Source: JAABPW01 sp037132275 (GTDB taxonomy: Bacteria; Verrucomicrobiota; Kiritimatiellia; CAIKKV01; CAITUY01). From it: 45,358 bases of DNA. The stretch lies in NCBI GenBank assembly GCA_037132275.1, contig JBAXPK010000019.1:1-45358 (forward strand), in the 5' to 3' direction. This document shows positions 27,756 through 35,555 of the stretch, piece by piece. The position numbers were made by a program, and so were the translations under genes. The notes below the pieces were generated by a model. The model had not been told where the DNA came from. It ran no database searches and worked only from the letters and a program-made list of their open reading frames with translations. The number at the start of each line of letters is the position of its first letter. Positions within the stretch are counted from its first letter, which is position 1.

Positions 27756-28403
27756 CTACCACGCGAATCCGAGCGCGTCGAGATAGGCCTTGGCCAGAAT
27801 CATGTGGCCCACCTGATTGGGATGCACGCGATCCCAAGCCAGCGCGCCGGGGTGACAGAATTTTAGTGCTTTGTCGAAGGCGGCCTGAGTGTCGGCCAGA
27901 ACCGTGTCATTCTCATGGGCGATTTTTTTGACGACGGCTCCATACGTATCCATGGCGGCGCGCATCGGATCCTTGAGGTTGGGTTCGATAAAATAGGGGG
28001 TCACGAGGATCAGGCCTTTTACGCGGGGCAGAATGGATTTGACCAATTCGCGAAGCGTCGTTTCGTATTCCCCGATCAGCACATGACCTTCCGGTTGGAG
28101 CGGGGAATCGAACTGGCGCCAGACGTCGTTGATGCCGATCATAATGGAGACCCAGTCGGGCTTGAGATCGAAGACATCGGGCTGCCAGCGGGATTTGAGG
28201 TCCCTCACGGTATTGCCGCTGCATCCCATGTTGACCACACGGATTTCCAGCTCGGGATAGACGGTGCCAAGCAGGGCATTCACAAAACAGGCATAACCGC
28301 GTCCCAACGGGTCAAATAAGCCTTCGGCGACTGGGCGGGTTCGGCCAGCATCAGTAATGGAATCCCCAATCATCACTAGTTTTGAACCTTTTTGCAGTTT
28401 CAA
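27756..28403 (-). CDS. SGNH/GDSL-family hydrolase
   Basis: A 215-residue GDSL-type esterase or lipase. The nucleophile is Ser15 in MIGDSITDAG (block I), the oxyanion Asn is in MIGINDVW (block III), and the catalytic pair Asp191 and His194 lies in WDRVHPNQ (block V). There is no signal peptide, so it is probably cytoplasmic. Family members deacetylate carbohydrates or cleave esters; next to a polyol dehydrogenase a role in carbohydrate use is possible but unproven. Full length, single gene. Confidence 0.88.
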   Translation of the reverse strand: MKLQKGSKLVMIGDSITDAGRTRPVAEGLFDPLGRGYACFVNALLGTVYPELEIRVVNMGCSGNTVRDLKSRWQPDVFDLKPDWVSIMIGINDVWRQFDSPLQPEGHVLIGEYETTLRELVKSILPRVKGLILVTPYFIEPNLKDPMRAAMDTYGAVVKKIAHENDTVLADTQAAFDKALKFCHPGALAWDRVHPNQVGHMILAKAYLDALGFAW

Positions 28404-28461
28404 GATAAACGCTCCTTCTGGTGTTTGTGAGCCTGCCTATGGCATACAGGGAAAGCGGGTG

Positions 28462-28586
28462 TCAATGCGAAATCGGACTGGTCCCCGATTTGTTTTTCCC
28501 TTTGTAAGGTTTAGGTCTTGGTGTAGCCTGTTGGCGTGGATCGGATGCGGGTGGCACGATTATAAAGGAGGTCTCAATGCGAAATC
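28462..28586 (+). repeat. 13-bp direct repeat, second copy over the sod start codon
   Basis: TCAATGCGAAATC occurs at 28462-28474 and at 28574-28586, 112 bases apart. The second copy contains the sod ATG and its first codons; the first is in the untranslated leader. Confidence 0.55.
28470..28500 (+). terminator. Hairpin with T-run in the sod leader (attenuator or terminator)
   Basis: AAATCGG (28470-28476) and CCGATTT (28485-28491) form a perfect 7-bp stem with an 8-base loop, followed by GTTTTTCCC. It reads as an intrinsic terminator on the plus strand, but the only gene after it is sod. It may stop read-through from the dehydrogenase gene or act as an attenuator. Confidence 0.4.
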
Positions 28587-29239
28587 AGATACTGTATGGC
28601 GTAATGGCTGGTATGCTGGTGGCCTGCAACGGGTTTGGCGCATTTCAATTGCCGTCGTTGCCTTATGCCGAGAATGCGCTGGAGCCTTCGATCTCGGCGC
28701 GAACCATGAGTATCCATTACGGGAAACATCACAAGACGTATGTGGACAACCTGAACAAGCTGATTGCTGTGTCGGAATTGGAAGCCATGCCTTTGGAAGA
28801 GATCATCAAGGTGACCACGAACTCAAAGGACAAGGATGGCCCCGCGATTTTCAATAATGCGGCCCAAGTGTGGAATCATACCTTCTTTTGGAACAGCATG
28901 AAGCCTAATGGCGGCGGAAAGCCGTCGGGCGTGCTTTTGGAAAAGATTGAAAAATCTTTTGGCAGTTTTGAAAAATTCCAAGAGGCCTTTTCCGCCGCGG
29001 CGGTGGGGCAGTTTGGCAGCGGATGGGTGTGGTTGGTGGTGGAAGGGGATGGTTTGAAGATCATCAAGACATCCAACGCCGATACTCCCGTGGCGCATGG
29101 CCAGAAAGCCCTCCTGTGTTGCGACGTGTGGGAACATGCCTATTACTTGGATTATCAAAATCGGCGGAAGGATTTTGTTGCCGCGTTTTTGGATAAACTT
29201 GTGAATTGGGAGTTTGCTTCGGCCCAGTTGAAGTTATGA
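28577..29239 (+). CDS. sodB: Exported iron superoxide dismutase, possible lipoprotein
   Basis: A 220-residue Fe/Mn-type superoxide dismutase with an export signal. Metal ligands are H47 (SIHYGKHH), H101 (WNHTFFW), D183 and H187 (DVWEHAYY). Gln97 in NNAAQVW marks the iron-type branch. Residues 1-16 form a signal sequence ending in LVAC, which fits a lipobox with Cys17; an ordinary cleavage after GFGA is the alternative. Most enzymes of this type are cytosolic, so this one should guard the envelope. A strong GGAGG lies 5 bases before the ATG. The stop overlaps the cupin start as ATGA. Confidence 0.9.
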   Translation: MRNQILYGVMAGMLVACNGFGAFQLPSLPYAENALEPSISARTMSIHYGKHHKTYVDNLNKLIAVSELEAMPLEEIIKVTTNSKDKDGPAIFNNAAQVWNHTFFWNSMKPNGGGKPSGVLLEKIEKSFGSFEKFQEAFSAAAVGQFGSGWVWLVVEGDGLKIIKTSNADTPVAHGQKALLCCDVWEHAYYLDYQNRRKDFVAAFLDKLVNWEFASAQLKL

Positions 29240-29556
29240 AGAAAAATCTGCTCAAGAATATTCCCCGCTCGCTGCCGGAAGAATTGATTGAGGTGCTTTG
29301 TCAGTCCGGGGAAATGTGGGTGGAGCGGATTGTATCCCGGGGGCATAGTTCACCGGAGGGATTCTGGTATGACCAGGATGATCACGAATTTCTTGTGCTG
29401 GTCAAAGGGCGGGCTTGCCTAAAGATTGAGGGACGGACAGAGTCGATGGTGTTGGAGCCCGGGGATTGGACAAACATTCAGGCTCATGTCCGGCATCGTG
29501 TGGAATGGACGACCCCGGACGAGGATACGGTTTGGCTGGCGGTGTATTACCGGTGA
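29236..29556 (+). CDS. Cupin-domain protein
   Basis: A 106-residue single-domain cupin. The barrel motifs are HEFLVLVKGRACLKI and LEPGDWTNIQAHVRHRVEW, with a His in the first and His/His in the second as likely metal ligands. The substrate is unknown. An upstream in-frame ATG at 29206 exists, but 29236 is preferred because it overlaps the sod stop (ATGA), implying co-translation. No signal peptide, so cytoplasmic, unlike its upstream partner. Confidence 0.85.
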   Translation: MKKNLLKNIPRSLPEELIEVLCQSGEMWVERIVSRGHSSPEGFWYDQDDHEFLVLVKGRACLKIEGRTESMVLEPGDWTNIQAHVRHRVEWTTPDEDTVWLAVYYR

Positions 29557-29598
29557 TCTGTTAAACGTAAGCGAAGACGTGAAGAGAGGAAGAAAATT

Positions 29599-30048
29599 AT
29601 GGGATCCCCCTTGCTAGAGGCGTTGTTGGCGGATATCAAAACGGCGATGAAATCGCAAAATCCCGAACTGTTATCGGCATTGCGGATGTTGCACGCCCAG
29701 GTCAAGGATGCCACGGTCAATATTGGGAAAGAGCCGACCGATGAAGCGATCGCCACTATTGTGGCCAAGGCGATCAAGCAGCGGCAGGATTCGGTGGAGC
29801 AGTACCGGACGGCGGCGCGGCAGGATCTGGCGGATAAGGAACAGCGGGAGATTGAATGGTTCCGCAAGTATCAACCGCAGCAACTCGGGCAGGCGGAAAT
29901 CGAGGCGCTGGTAAAGACGATCATCACAGAGGCGGGCGCGAGCGGAAAAAAGGATCTGGGTAAGGTAATGCAGGCGTTGATGCCCAAGGTTAAGGGGCGT
30001 TCGGATGGTAAGCTGGTGAATCAGATTGTGCTGGCGCAGTTGGGATGA
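29599..30048 (+). CDS. yqeY: GatB/YqeY domain protein
   Basis: A 149-residue YqeY protein, related to the C-terminal tRNA-binding domain of GatB amidotransferase. Typical segments are LLADIKTAMKSQ, SALRMLHAQVKD, EIEWFRKYQPQQL and KDLGKVMQALMPKVKGR. It is all helical and full length. AGGAAG lies upstream of the ATG. It follows the cupin gene by 42 bases and overlaps the next frame by ATGA. The family role is not settled; tRNA or ribosome association is assumed. Confidence 0.92.
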   Translation: MGSPLLEALLADIKTAMKSQNPELLSALRMLHAQVKDATVNIGKEPTDEAIATIVAKAIKQRQDSVEQYRTAARQDLADKEQREIEWFRKYQPQQLGQAEIEALVKTIITEAGASGKKDLGKVMQALMPKVKGRSDGKLVNQIVLAQLG

Positions 30049-30848
30049 GCCGAATGACATCTTTGATGAGTTTCTTAGCAGGGCGGACACTCCGCTGGCC
30101 GCCATGTCGGCCTGTGGCGCTCGACGGCGCGAGCGCCCTGCCGCTGCATTCATCTTATTGTCAGCGTGCTTATGGCGCCATGTGCTTGGTTTTGTTCGTT
30201 GCACTAGGGAGCCCGTGCGCCTTGGGCTCTGACACCTCTCCGGTGGTGGTGAAAGGTGACACCTGTCAGCAGGTGGTCGAGAAACTCGGAGAACCAAAAG
30301 GTCAGGTCAGGGGCGGACGCCGGACGACGTATTACTATGATCGTGGCACGGTGGACTTCCTGACGGGCCGGGTGGATCGGGCTTTCCTGATAACCGCCGG
30401 GGAAGCCACGGCGAAAAAAGAGCAGCAGGCAAAAGAGGAGACGGCGGCGCGCCGTCAAGCCGAGGCTGACCATGCCCGGATGATCGCTGCCGGTAAGGCT
30501 CAGCGTGAAGAAAAACTTGCCGATAAGGCGTTTGCCGCCAAGCCGCCTTCCGAGCGTTTGGCCTATTGGTCTGATTTCCAAAAGGAATATCCGGACACCG
30601 ATGTCAGTGTTCAGATCGTTGAAGCAACCCAGTTAATTGAAGCGGGTCGTAAAGACCAGGATCGGGTTGCCGAATTACTTGATATGAACAAGCGTGCCGC
30701 AGAAATCGAGGCGCGCTTCAAGCAACTCGACGCCGATTATGCGGCTTCACTGGCGAACTGGAAGCGTACTGAAATTGATGACGAGCGATCGAAATTAACC
30801 AGCGAACTTGCCGGCATCAAGTCTCGGTTGGCCGAGTTGCTGAAGTAG
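30045..30848 (+). CDS. BamE-like coiled-coil envelope protein
   Basis: Up to 267 residues. A signal-peptide-like segment at 46-61 (MCLVLFVALG) is followed by a small SmpA/BamE-like domain at about 65-115 (GDTCQQVVEKLGEP, TYYYDRGTVDFLTGRV) and long charged helices likely to form coiled coil (about 118-160 and 205-267). The start is uncertain. ATG 30045 overlaps the yqeY stop, but it adds 45 residues ahead of the signal segment, encoded partly by a GC-rich hairpin. ATG 30180 fits the signal peptide but has no visible ribosome site and no positive charge before the core. Probably periplasmic; function unknown. Confidence 0.7.
   Translation: MSRMTSLMSFLAGRTLRWPPCRPVALDGASALPLHSSYCQRAYGAMCLVLFVALGSPCALGSDTSPVVVKGDTCQQVVEKLGEPKGQVRGGRRTTYYYDRGTVDFLTGRVDRAFLITAGEATAKKEQQAKEETAARRQAEADHARMIAAGKAQREEKLADKAFAAKPPSERLAYWSDFQKEYPDTDVSVQIVEATQLIEAGRKDQDRVAELLDMNKRAAEIEARFKQLDADYAASLANWKRTEIDDERSKLTSELAGIKSRLAELLK
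30116..30137. repeat. 8-bp GC-rich inverted repeat between yqeY and the BamE-like gene
   Basis: GGCGCTCG (30116-30123) and CGAGCGCC (30130-30137) pair perfectly around a 6-base loop. There is no T-run after it, so it is not a standard intrinsic terminator. It may be part of a dispersed intergenic element. Confidence 0.6.
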
Positions 30849-30861
30849 GGAATATTCAGGG

Positions 30862-32697
30862 TTATAGGGTTGCTTGTTTGGCCATGGCCTCCAGCTTTTC
30901 CCATTGCTGATAGGCGGTGGTGAGTTCAGCGGCCAAGGCTTCGGAACGTTCGGTAACCCGAGTGATTTCCGCTTTGGGTTTCCGGAAAAAAGCCGGATCG
31001 GCCAGACAGGCGTGCCATTGAGCCTGTTCCTCTTCCATCGCCTCAATTCGGCCCGGCAGCTCCGCCAGTTCCTTATGCTCTCGGAAAGACAGCTTTCGAT
31101 GGACAGGCTTTTCTGGAGGCGGAGTGGGCTTCTTTGTGGGTTCCGCCTCAGGCGGGAGGAGGCGTTTGGCGGCCCAGTCGTCATAGCCGCCCACATACTC
31201 GTTTACAAACCAACCTTCAACCGGCTTCAGCCAGACGTCATTCCGGCCCGGAGGATGTTTTTCAAAGGCCAGAACGCTGGTGACCACGTTGTTTAGGAAG
31301 GCGCGGTCATGGCTGACGATCAGGACTGTTCCGCTGTACGCCGCCAACTGTTCCTCGAGCAGTTCAAGAGTGTCGAGATCCAGGTCATTGGTGGGCTCAT
31401 CCAGGACAAGCACATTAGACGGCTGGGCAAAGAGCCGGGCGAGCAGGAGCCGGTTGCGTTCGCCGCCGGACAACACGGAGACTGGCTGCCGGGCACGGTC
31501 GGAGGTGAATAGGAAGTCTTCCAAGTATCCGATGATATGGCGTTTGACGCCCTGCAGCATGATGAACTCCTTGCCTTGCGCAATGTTTTCGGCAAGCGAC
31601 AGGTTTTCATCCAATTGGGTGCGAAGCTGGTCGGAATAGGCGATTTGAAGATTGGTACCGTGGGATATTTTCCCGGAGAGAGGGGTGATGCCTGTGCCGC
31701 TGGGCTCAAGCAGCAGGCTTAATAAGGTGGTTTTCCCGCAGCCGTTCGGCCCGAGAATCCCAATCCGGTCGCCGCGGGTGATGACCTCGGAAAAATCGTG
31801 GATCAGGGGGGCATTGCCATATCCGAAGACGACCGATTCGGCCTTTAGAACAATCTGGCCGGTGCGGTCCGCTTCCTGAATGCTCATTTGAACGGCCCCA
31901 GTGCGCTCCCGGCGCTGGCGGCGTTCGGAGCGAAGCGCTTCAAGCGCCCGGACGCGGCCTTGGTTGCGGACGGTGCGTGCCTTGACGCCGCGTCGACGCC
32001 AGGCTTCCTCCTTCTCGAGTCGTTTATCTGTGCGCTCCCACAGTAGGGCTTCGGCTTGGAGTGTCTCTTCCTTGCGTTTCAGAAACGTGTCATAATCACA
32101 GCGCCAATCGACGAGCCGGCCGCGATCCAGTTCCACCACGCGTGAGGCGATGCGCCGTAGAAAAGCGCGATCATGAGTGATGAAGAGAAACGTCCGGCAA
32201 TGGCGGAGAAGGTAGCCTTCCAGCCAGGCGATGGAGTCCAAGTCCAGATGGTTGGTGGGTTCGTCCAAGAGCACCACATCGGGCTTCCCGAGCAGAGTGC
32301 GGGCGAGCAGGACACGCCGTCGGGTGCCTCCGGACAGGGTCTCGAAATCAGCCTCCGGATCGACCTGCAATCGTGTCAGGATTTGCTCGGCTTCCAAAGC
32401 CTCACGATGGTTGTCCGGATCGTCCGGTTCGGGGCAGACGATATCCAGAACCCGGCCGGTCAGGTGGAGCGGTACCTGTTGGGGCAGCCTGTTAACCCGG
32501 GTGCCGGGCGGCTGAATGACGTTTCCCGTATTCGGCTTGGATTCCCCGGCAAGGATACGAAGCATCGTGCTTTTACCGGCCCCATTGGCACCAAGCAGGC
32601 AAATGCGGTCGCCGCGCTCGATGTGGAACTCCACGCTGTCCAGTAGCGGCGGTCCGCCATAACTCACACTCACGTCTTTCAAACTTAACAAGGCCAT
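30862..32697 (-). CDS. ABC-F ATPase, Uup-like
   Basis: A 611-residue protein with two ABC ATPase domains and no membrane segment. The first has Walker A GANGAGKST (36-44) and signature LSGGTRRRVLLAR; the second has GPNGCGKTT and LSGGERNRLLLAR. Both carry LDEPTN before the Walker B acidic residue. A charged linker joins them, and a coiled-coil tail (about 540-611) ends the protein, as in Uup. ABC-F proteins bind the ribosomal E site and relieve stalling; Uup-like members are also tied to DNA or ribosome quality functions. Convergent with the BamE-like gene (13 bases). Single gene. Confidence 0.9.
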   Translation of the reverse strand: MALLSLKDVSVSYGGPPLLDSVEFHIERGDRICLLGANGAGKSTMLRILAGESKPNTGNVIQPPGTRVNRLPQQVPLHLTGRVLDIVCPEPDDPDNHREALEAEQILTRLQVDPEADFETLSGGTRRRVLLARTLLGKPDVVLLDEPTNHLDLDSIAWLEGYLLRHCRTFLFITHDRAFLRRIASRVVELDRGRLVDWRCDYDTFLKRKEETLQAEALLWERTDKRLEKEEAWRRRGVKARTVRNQGRVRALEALRSERRQRRERTGAVQMSIQEADRTGQIVLKAESVVFGYGNAPLIHDFSEVITRGDRIGILGPNGCGKTTLLSLLLEPSGTGITPLSGKISHGTNLQIAYSDQLRTQLDENLSLAENIAQGKEFIMLQGVKRHIIGYLEDFLFTSDRARQPVSVLSGGERNRLLLARLFAQPSNVLVLDEPTNDLDLDTLELLEEQLAAYSGTVLIVSHDRAFLNNVVTSVLAFEKHPPGRNDVWLKPVEGWFVNEYVGGYDDWAAKRLLPPEAEPTKKPTPPPEKPVHRKLSFREHKELAELPGRIEAMEEEQAQWHACLADPAFFRKPKAEITRVTERSEALAAELTTAYQQWEKLEAMAKQATL

Positions 32698-32811
32698 AGG
32701 TAGAATCTTTCAAAGGGCGACACTATGGGCATTGCCCTTGGCATTTTCAAGCGTGCTTCTTCGGGAAGAGGTGATAGTGTAGAGATCCAGAACGACAGGA
32801 GACCCGGATTT

Positions 32812-33075
32812 ATGATGCGCCAGATATGTTGGATTGAAAAAAATGAGGATGGCATCAAGCGTGATGTGCGGTGGTCGGTGTCGCAGGGAAAAGTCAAGTG
32901 GCAGGTCAAGCTCGCCACGGAAGAACGGTTTGACTACGACACGCCGCCAAAGCGTGAGGATTGGGAAAATTTCATGGAGCGGATGGAGGCGCGTTATCAG
33001 CGTCGGAATATTTCCTTTGACGATTTGCAGCTTGCTCGCGCCGCCATGAAAAAGGCGCTGGAGGAGGCCATTTAG
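32812..33075 (+). CDS. Small unknown protein coupled to the VTT-family gene
   Basis: An 87-residue hydrophilic protein that I do not recognise. It starts with a short beta-rich part (MMRQICWIEKNEDG, VRWSVSQGKVKWQVKL), followed by two helices (EDWENFMERMEARYQR, DDLQLARAAMKKALEEA). There are no membrane segments and no cysteine motif. The longer frame from 32725 is not used, because AGGAG lies 10 bases before 32812 and residues before it look non-coding. The stop is 5 bases from the next ATG, so the two genes form an operon. Confidence 0.7.
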   Translation: MMRQICWIEKNEDGIKRDVRWSVSQGKVKWQVKLATEERFDYDTPPKREDWENFMERMEARYQRRNISFDDLQLARAAMKKALEEAI

Positions 33076-33080
33076 AGGGT

Positions 33081-33767
33081 ATGAACCAAAGACAGTTGTG
33101 GGTAAAAGGGTTGGTCCTTGTGGGGATTCTCGCCTTGGTGACGCTGGCGGCCATGCGTTATACCGTGCCCCTGACCCGGCTCATCAGTAATGCGGACAAG
33201 TTCGGCGAGTATCTGGCCTCCTTTGGGATATGGGGGGCGGCGGTGTTCGTTCTGATCCAGGCGGTTCAGGTTGTAGTTGCTCCCATCCCGGGAGAATTAA
33301 CCCAGTTCGCCGGCGGGTTTATTTATGGAACACTCCCGGGTACGGTTTTCTCGATTCTCGGCATTCTGGCGGGGTCGGTTATAGTTTTCGGGTTGGGACG
33401 ACTTTTTGGTTTGCCGCTGATAAAAGTGCTGATCCCCGAGAAGGCCTTCACCAAGTTTGGATTTCTGCTGAACCATCCCAAAACAGAATTGGCCATCCTG
33501 ATCTTGTTCCTCATTCCTGGAAGTCCGAAAGATATCCTAACGTATCTAGCCGGGTTGACTCCGGTGAAGCCGCTGAGGTTTTTTGTGGCGTCGATGGTGG
33601 CGCGCTTTCCCGGTATCTTGTTGTCTTCCTACATCGGCGCCCATGTTGAAGAGAAGGCTTACGGCCCCGTGATTGCGGCCTCCGTCATTGCCTTGGGGTT
33701 GTTTGTTGCCGGGGTGCTGATGCAGGACCGGCTGGTCGCGCTGTTCAAGCACCGGAAGACTACATAA
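33081..33767 (+). CDS. TVP38/TMEM64 (VTT/DedA-like) membrane protein
   Basis: A 228-residue multi-pass inner-membrane protein of the VTT family. Diagnostic elements are the re-entrant segment with PIPGELTQFAGGFIYG near residue 68 and FLIPGSPKDILTYLAGL near 143, with hydrophobic segments around them. Relatives include DedA proteins that flip undecaprenyl phosphate or phospholipids; the bacterial TVP38 branch is less defined. GAGGG precedes the ATG. It follows the small gene at 32812 by 5 bases and overlaps the convergent gene at its 3-prime end by 8 bases. Confidence 0.9.
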   Translation: MNQRQLWVKGLVLVGILALVTLAAMRYTVPLTRLISNADKFGEYLASFGIWGAAVFVLIQAVQVVVAPIPGELTQFAGGFIYGTLPGTVFSILGILAGSVIVFGLGRLFGLPLIKVLIPEKAFTKFGFLLNHPKTELAILILFLIPGSPKDILTYLAGLTPVKPLRFFVASMVARFPGILLSSYIGAHVEEKAYGPVIAASVIALGLFVAGVLMQDRLVALFKHRKTT

Positions 33768-34353
33768 CCGACGACTCCTTCACTTTCAATTCGACTCGCA
33801 GGCGGCTCATTTTTCGATAAATTCTCAGGCGGCGCAGGACGGGCCACCAGCCGTACAGGTAGATCTCGATGGGCTTCCACATGGCGACCCAGCACCCCAC
33901 GGCCAGACCTTCTCTCAACCATTCGGCTGTGGTTGAGGCGGGAAATTGCTGGGCAATCCCCTTACTGAGAGTTAAGCACAACGCCATGAACGCAACACCA
34001 ATGATCAGGCTGATCTGCCCTGTTTTCATCAGTTGTCGAAGCTCGCGGCGGGTTGTGTCCGCCTTGCTGAGGAAGAAATTGCGGACGGCAAGTTCCGTGA
34101 ACCGGCGGGGGTCAGGCCCGCCTAATACCGGCGGCTGTTCCAGATGCACGACCAATGTGATAGGTGTGTTTACGTGAAATTCCAGTGCCCACCCTTCGAT
34201 GAAATTTTCCGCGTCGGCGTCCAGATCCTTGTCGATAAATGGGGATGGGTCCATCAAGTTGAAAAGCTGGCTAAGGTCGTGAATGCGGAGTTGGACGATG
34301 GCCGATTCGCCTGTCTTTATTCCCCGAACAATCGTTTTCTTAATTTCACTCAT
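33760..34353 (-). CDS. Two-TM protein of unknown function
   Basis: A 197-residue protein. A soluble N-terminal domain (1-110) contains strands such as WALEFHVNTPITLVVHLEQP. Two membrane segments follow at about 112-134 and 146-170, then a strongly basic cytoplasmic tail (RRLRIYRKMSRLR). No signal peptide. I do not recognise the family. The last 8 bases of the gene overlap the last 8 of the convergent VTT gene. Confidence 0.7.
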   Translation of the reverse strand: MSEIKKTIVRGIKTGESAIVQLRIHDLSQLFNLMDPSPFIDKDLDADAENFIEGWALEFHVNTPITLVVHLEQPPVLGGPDPRRFTELAVRNFFLSKADTTRRELRQLMKTGQISLIIGVAFMALCLTLSKGIAQQFPASTTAEWLREGLAVGCWVAMWKPIEIYLYGWWPVLRRLRIYRKMSRLRVELKVKESSVM

Positions 34354-34470
34354 GGTATGGCCCCATATTTATTTCCGCTGGTATTCTTTTAATCCCTTTA
34401 GATAGAGAGTTCAATTATCAACGGATAGGCTCATCATGCGCCTGCCGGGTTATTGAGGATGGAATCGGTC

Positions 34471-34498
34471 TTGTTACTGTCATGAGATGTGCTATAAA
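34471..34498 (+). promoter_or_regulatory. Sigma-70-like promoter of the barrel gene at 34548
   Basis: TTGTTA (34471-34476), 16 bases, then TATAAA (34493-34498). Predicted start near 34505, about 43 bases before the ATG. Confidence 0.5.
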
Positions 34499-34508
34499 GT
34501 CTGACAGT
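34476..34508. promoter_or_regulatory. Perfect inverted repeat flanking the -10 box (candidate operator)
   Basis: ACTGTCA (34476-34482) and TGACAGT (34502-34508) are exact inverted copies with centres 26 bases apart, one on each side of TATAAA. A dimeric repressor bound here would cover the promoter. Confidence 0.5.
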
Positions 34509-34547
34509 TCAAGGGTGGAATAGGGAATCAGGAAAGGAAAAGGTCTT

Positions 34548-35399
34548 ATGCGCCGAAACAAGTTGGGGATGTCCCGTTTTCTGATGATGGTTGGAGTCGT
34601 GGCGGCTGCAGGTGTGGCGCGTTGTGAAGAGACGGTTTTGAATGGTCTAGACTCCACTAATGCCCCGGCGGAAACCGCTGCGGTAAATCCACCGGCTGTG
34701 ACAAACGCCCCTATTGTTCCTTCTGTGAACCATGTTCCTCCGGAAGTGGGAGTCGCTCAGGTGTCTGGCCAGAATGCTGCCTGGAAAGCGGCGGACTGGC
34801 AGATTGGCACGCGGTATACCCAGGTTAAACTTCAAGATAAGACACGGGGAACGCCCAGTGATGGGTCGTTCTTCGGAACCATTACTCAAATCACCGAGAA
34901 GCAGGACGGCTGGCCGAATAAAGCGTACATCCAATACCGTTTGTTTAAATCACCGGTCTGGTTGGGCGTAAGTTACGACCATGTTGTCGCGCATACGATG
35001 GATGATCTTAGCATCGTACCGGATGGATCCGGCAGTGATGGCGATGAGGAGATTCAAGGCGCGATTCCCTATTTGCAGGCGGCCTGGGACAATAAGACCC
35101 GCCTGACCCCCTATGCGCAGGCTGGCATGGCGTTTTATCAGGCTAAATTTCATCCGAATTCCTGGGGTGATAATCATGAAAGATGGGTGGCCGCAAAAAG
35201 CAATGTGACAGGCATCGAGTTGGGGGGCGGTTTGAATGTGAGACTATACAAGAACCTTTCCGCAGATCTCTTCGCGAAATACATGAAGGTCGACGATATC
35301 ACCGGCGATTGGTATTACGCCTACGGAATCCATGGCGGACCCTTTATCATGACCATGAGTTACGTTGCCTACGGCGCCGGCCTGAACTGGCGGTTCTAG
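34548..35399 (+). CDS. Outer-membrane beta-barrel protein
   Basis: A 283-residue protein with a signal peptide of about 27 residues (FLMMVGVVAAAGVARCEE). A low-complexity Pro/Ala/Val linker to about 75 follows, then a barrel of amphipathic strands (WQIGTRYTQVKL, KAYIQYRLFKSPVWLGVSYD, VAYGAGLNWRF). The final Phe is the Bam insertion signal. The size suggests 8-10 strands, in the range of OmpW/OmpA-like barrels; substrate unknown. AGGAAAAGG lies upstream of the ATG. It is a single gene just before the dcw cluster, with its own promoter and inverted repeat. Confidence 0.8.
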   Translation: MRRNKLGMSRFLMMVGVVAAAGVARCEETVLNGLDSTNAPAETAAVNPPAVTNAPIVPSVNHVPPEVGVAQVSGQNAAWKAADWQIGTRYTQVKLQDKTRGTPSDGSFFGTITQITEKQDGWPNKAYIQYRLFKSPVWLGVSYDHVVAHTMDDLSIVPDGSGSDGDEEIQGAIPYLQAAWDNKTRLTPYAQAGMAFYQAKFHPNSWGDNHERWVAAKSNVTGIELGGGLNVRLYKNLSADLFAKYMKVDDITGDWYYAYGIHGGPFIMTMSYVAYGAGLNWRF

Positions 35400-35490
35400 T
35401 CGCGGGGTGGCATCTCGTCATCGGTGCTGAGTTTTGCTTACAACACTAATCCAGCAGTTGTTGGGCGGCGTTGTATGCGACTAAAATGAT

Positions 35491-35551
35491 CCATAATTAA
35501 TAAAAAACATGATAATTTATTGACGCACGGTGGGGCAAAGTGGTGTATTGT
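35491..35551 (+). promoter_or_regulatory. Likely promoter of the dcw cluster with AT-rich upstream tract
   Basis: A very AT-rich stretch (35491-35519) precedes TTGACG (35520-35525). The best -10 candidate is TGTATT (35544-35549) at 18 bases. The -35 box is good, the -10 box weak, and the putative MraZ sites overlap the region. Confidence 0.45.
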
Positions 35552-35555
35552 GTCT
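35531..35555 (+). promoter_or_regulatory. mraZ: Candidate MraZ-binding repeats
   Basis: TGGGG (35531), TGGTG (35541) and TGTCT (35551) recur exactly every 10 bases. MraZ is known to bind direct TGGGN repeats separated by 5 bases upstream of mraZ. The first two fit well and the third only loosely. AAAGTGGTG within it also fits the mollicute form of the site. Confidence 0.5.

Noticed and set aside
28357..28857. 166-codon plus-strand ORF overlapping the sod gene
   Set aside because: It runs through the sod leader and start in another frame and has no domain; sod is clearly the real gene.
32725..32811. Upstream start for the small gene before the VTT protein
   Set aside because: AGGAG is placed for ATG 32812, and the extra 29 residues have no conserved look.
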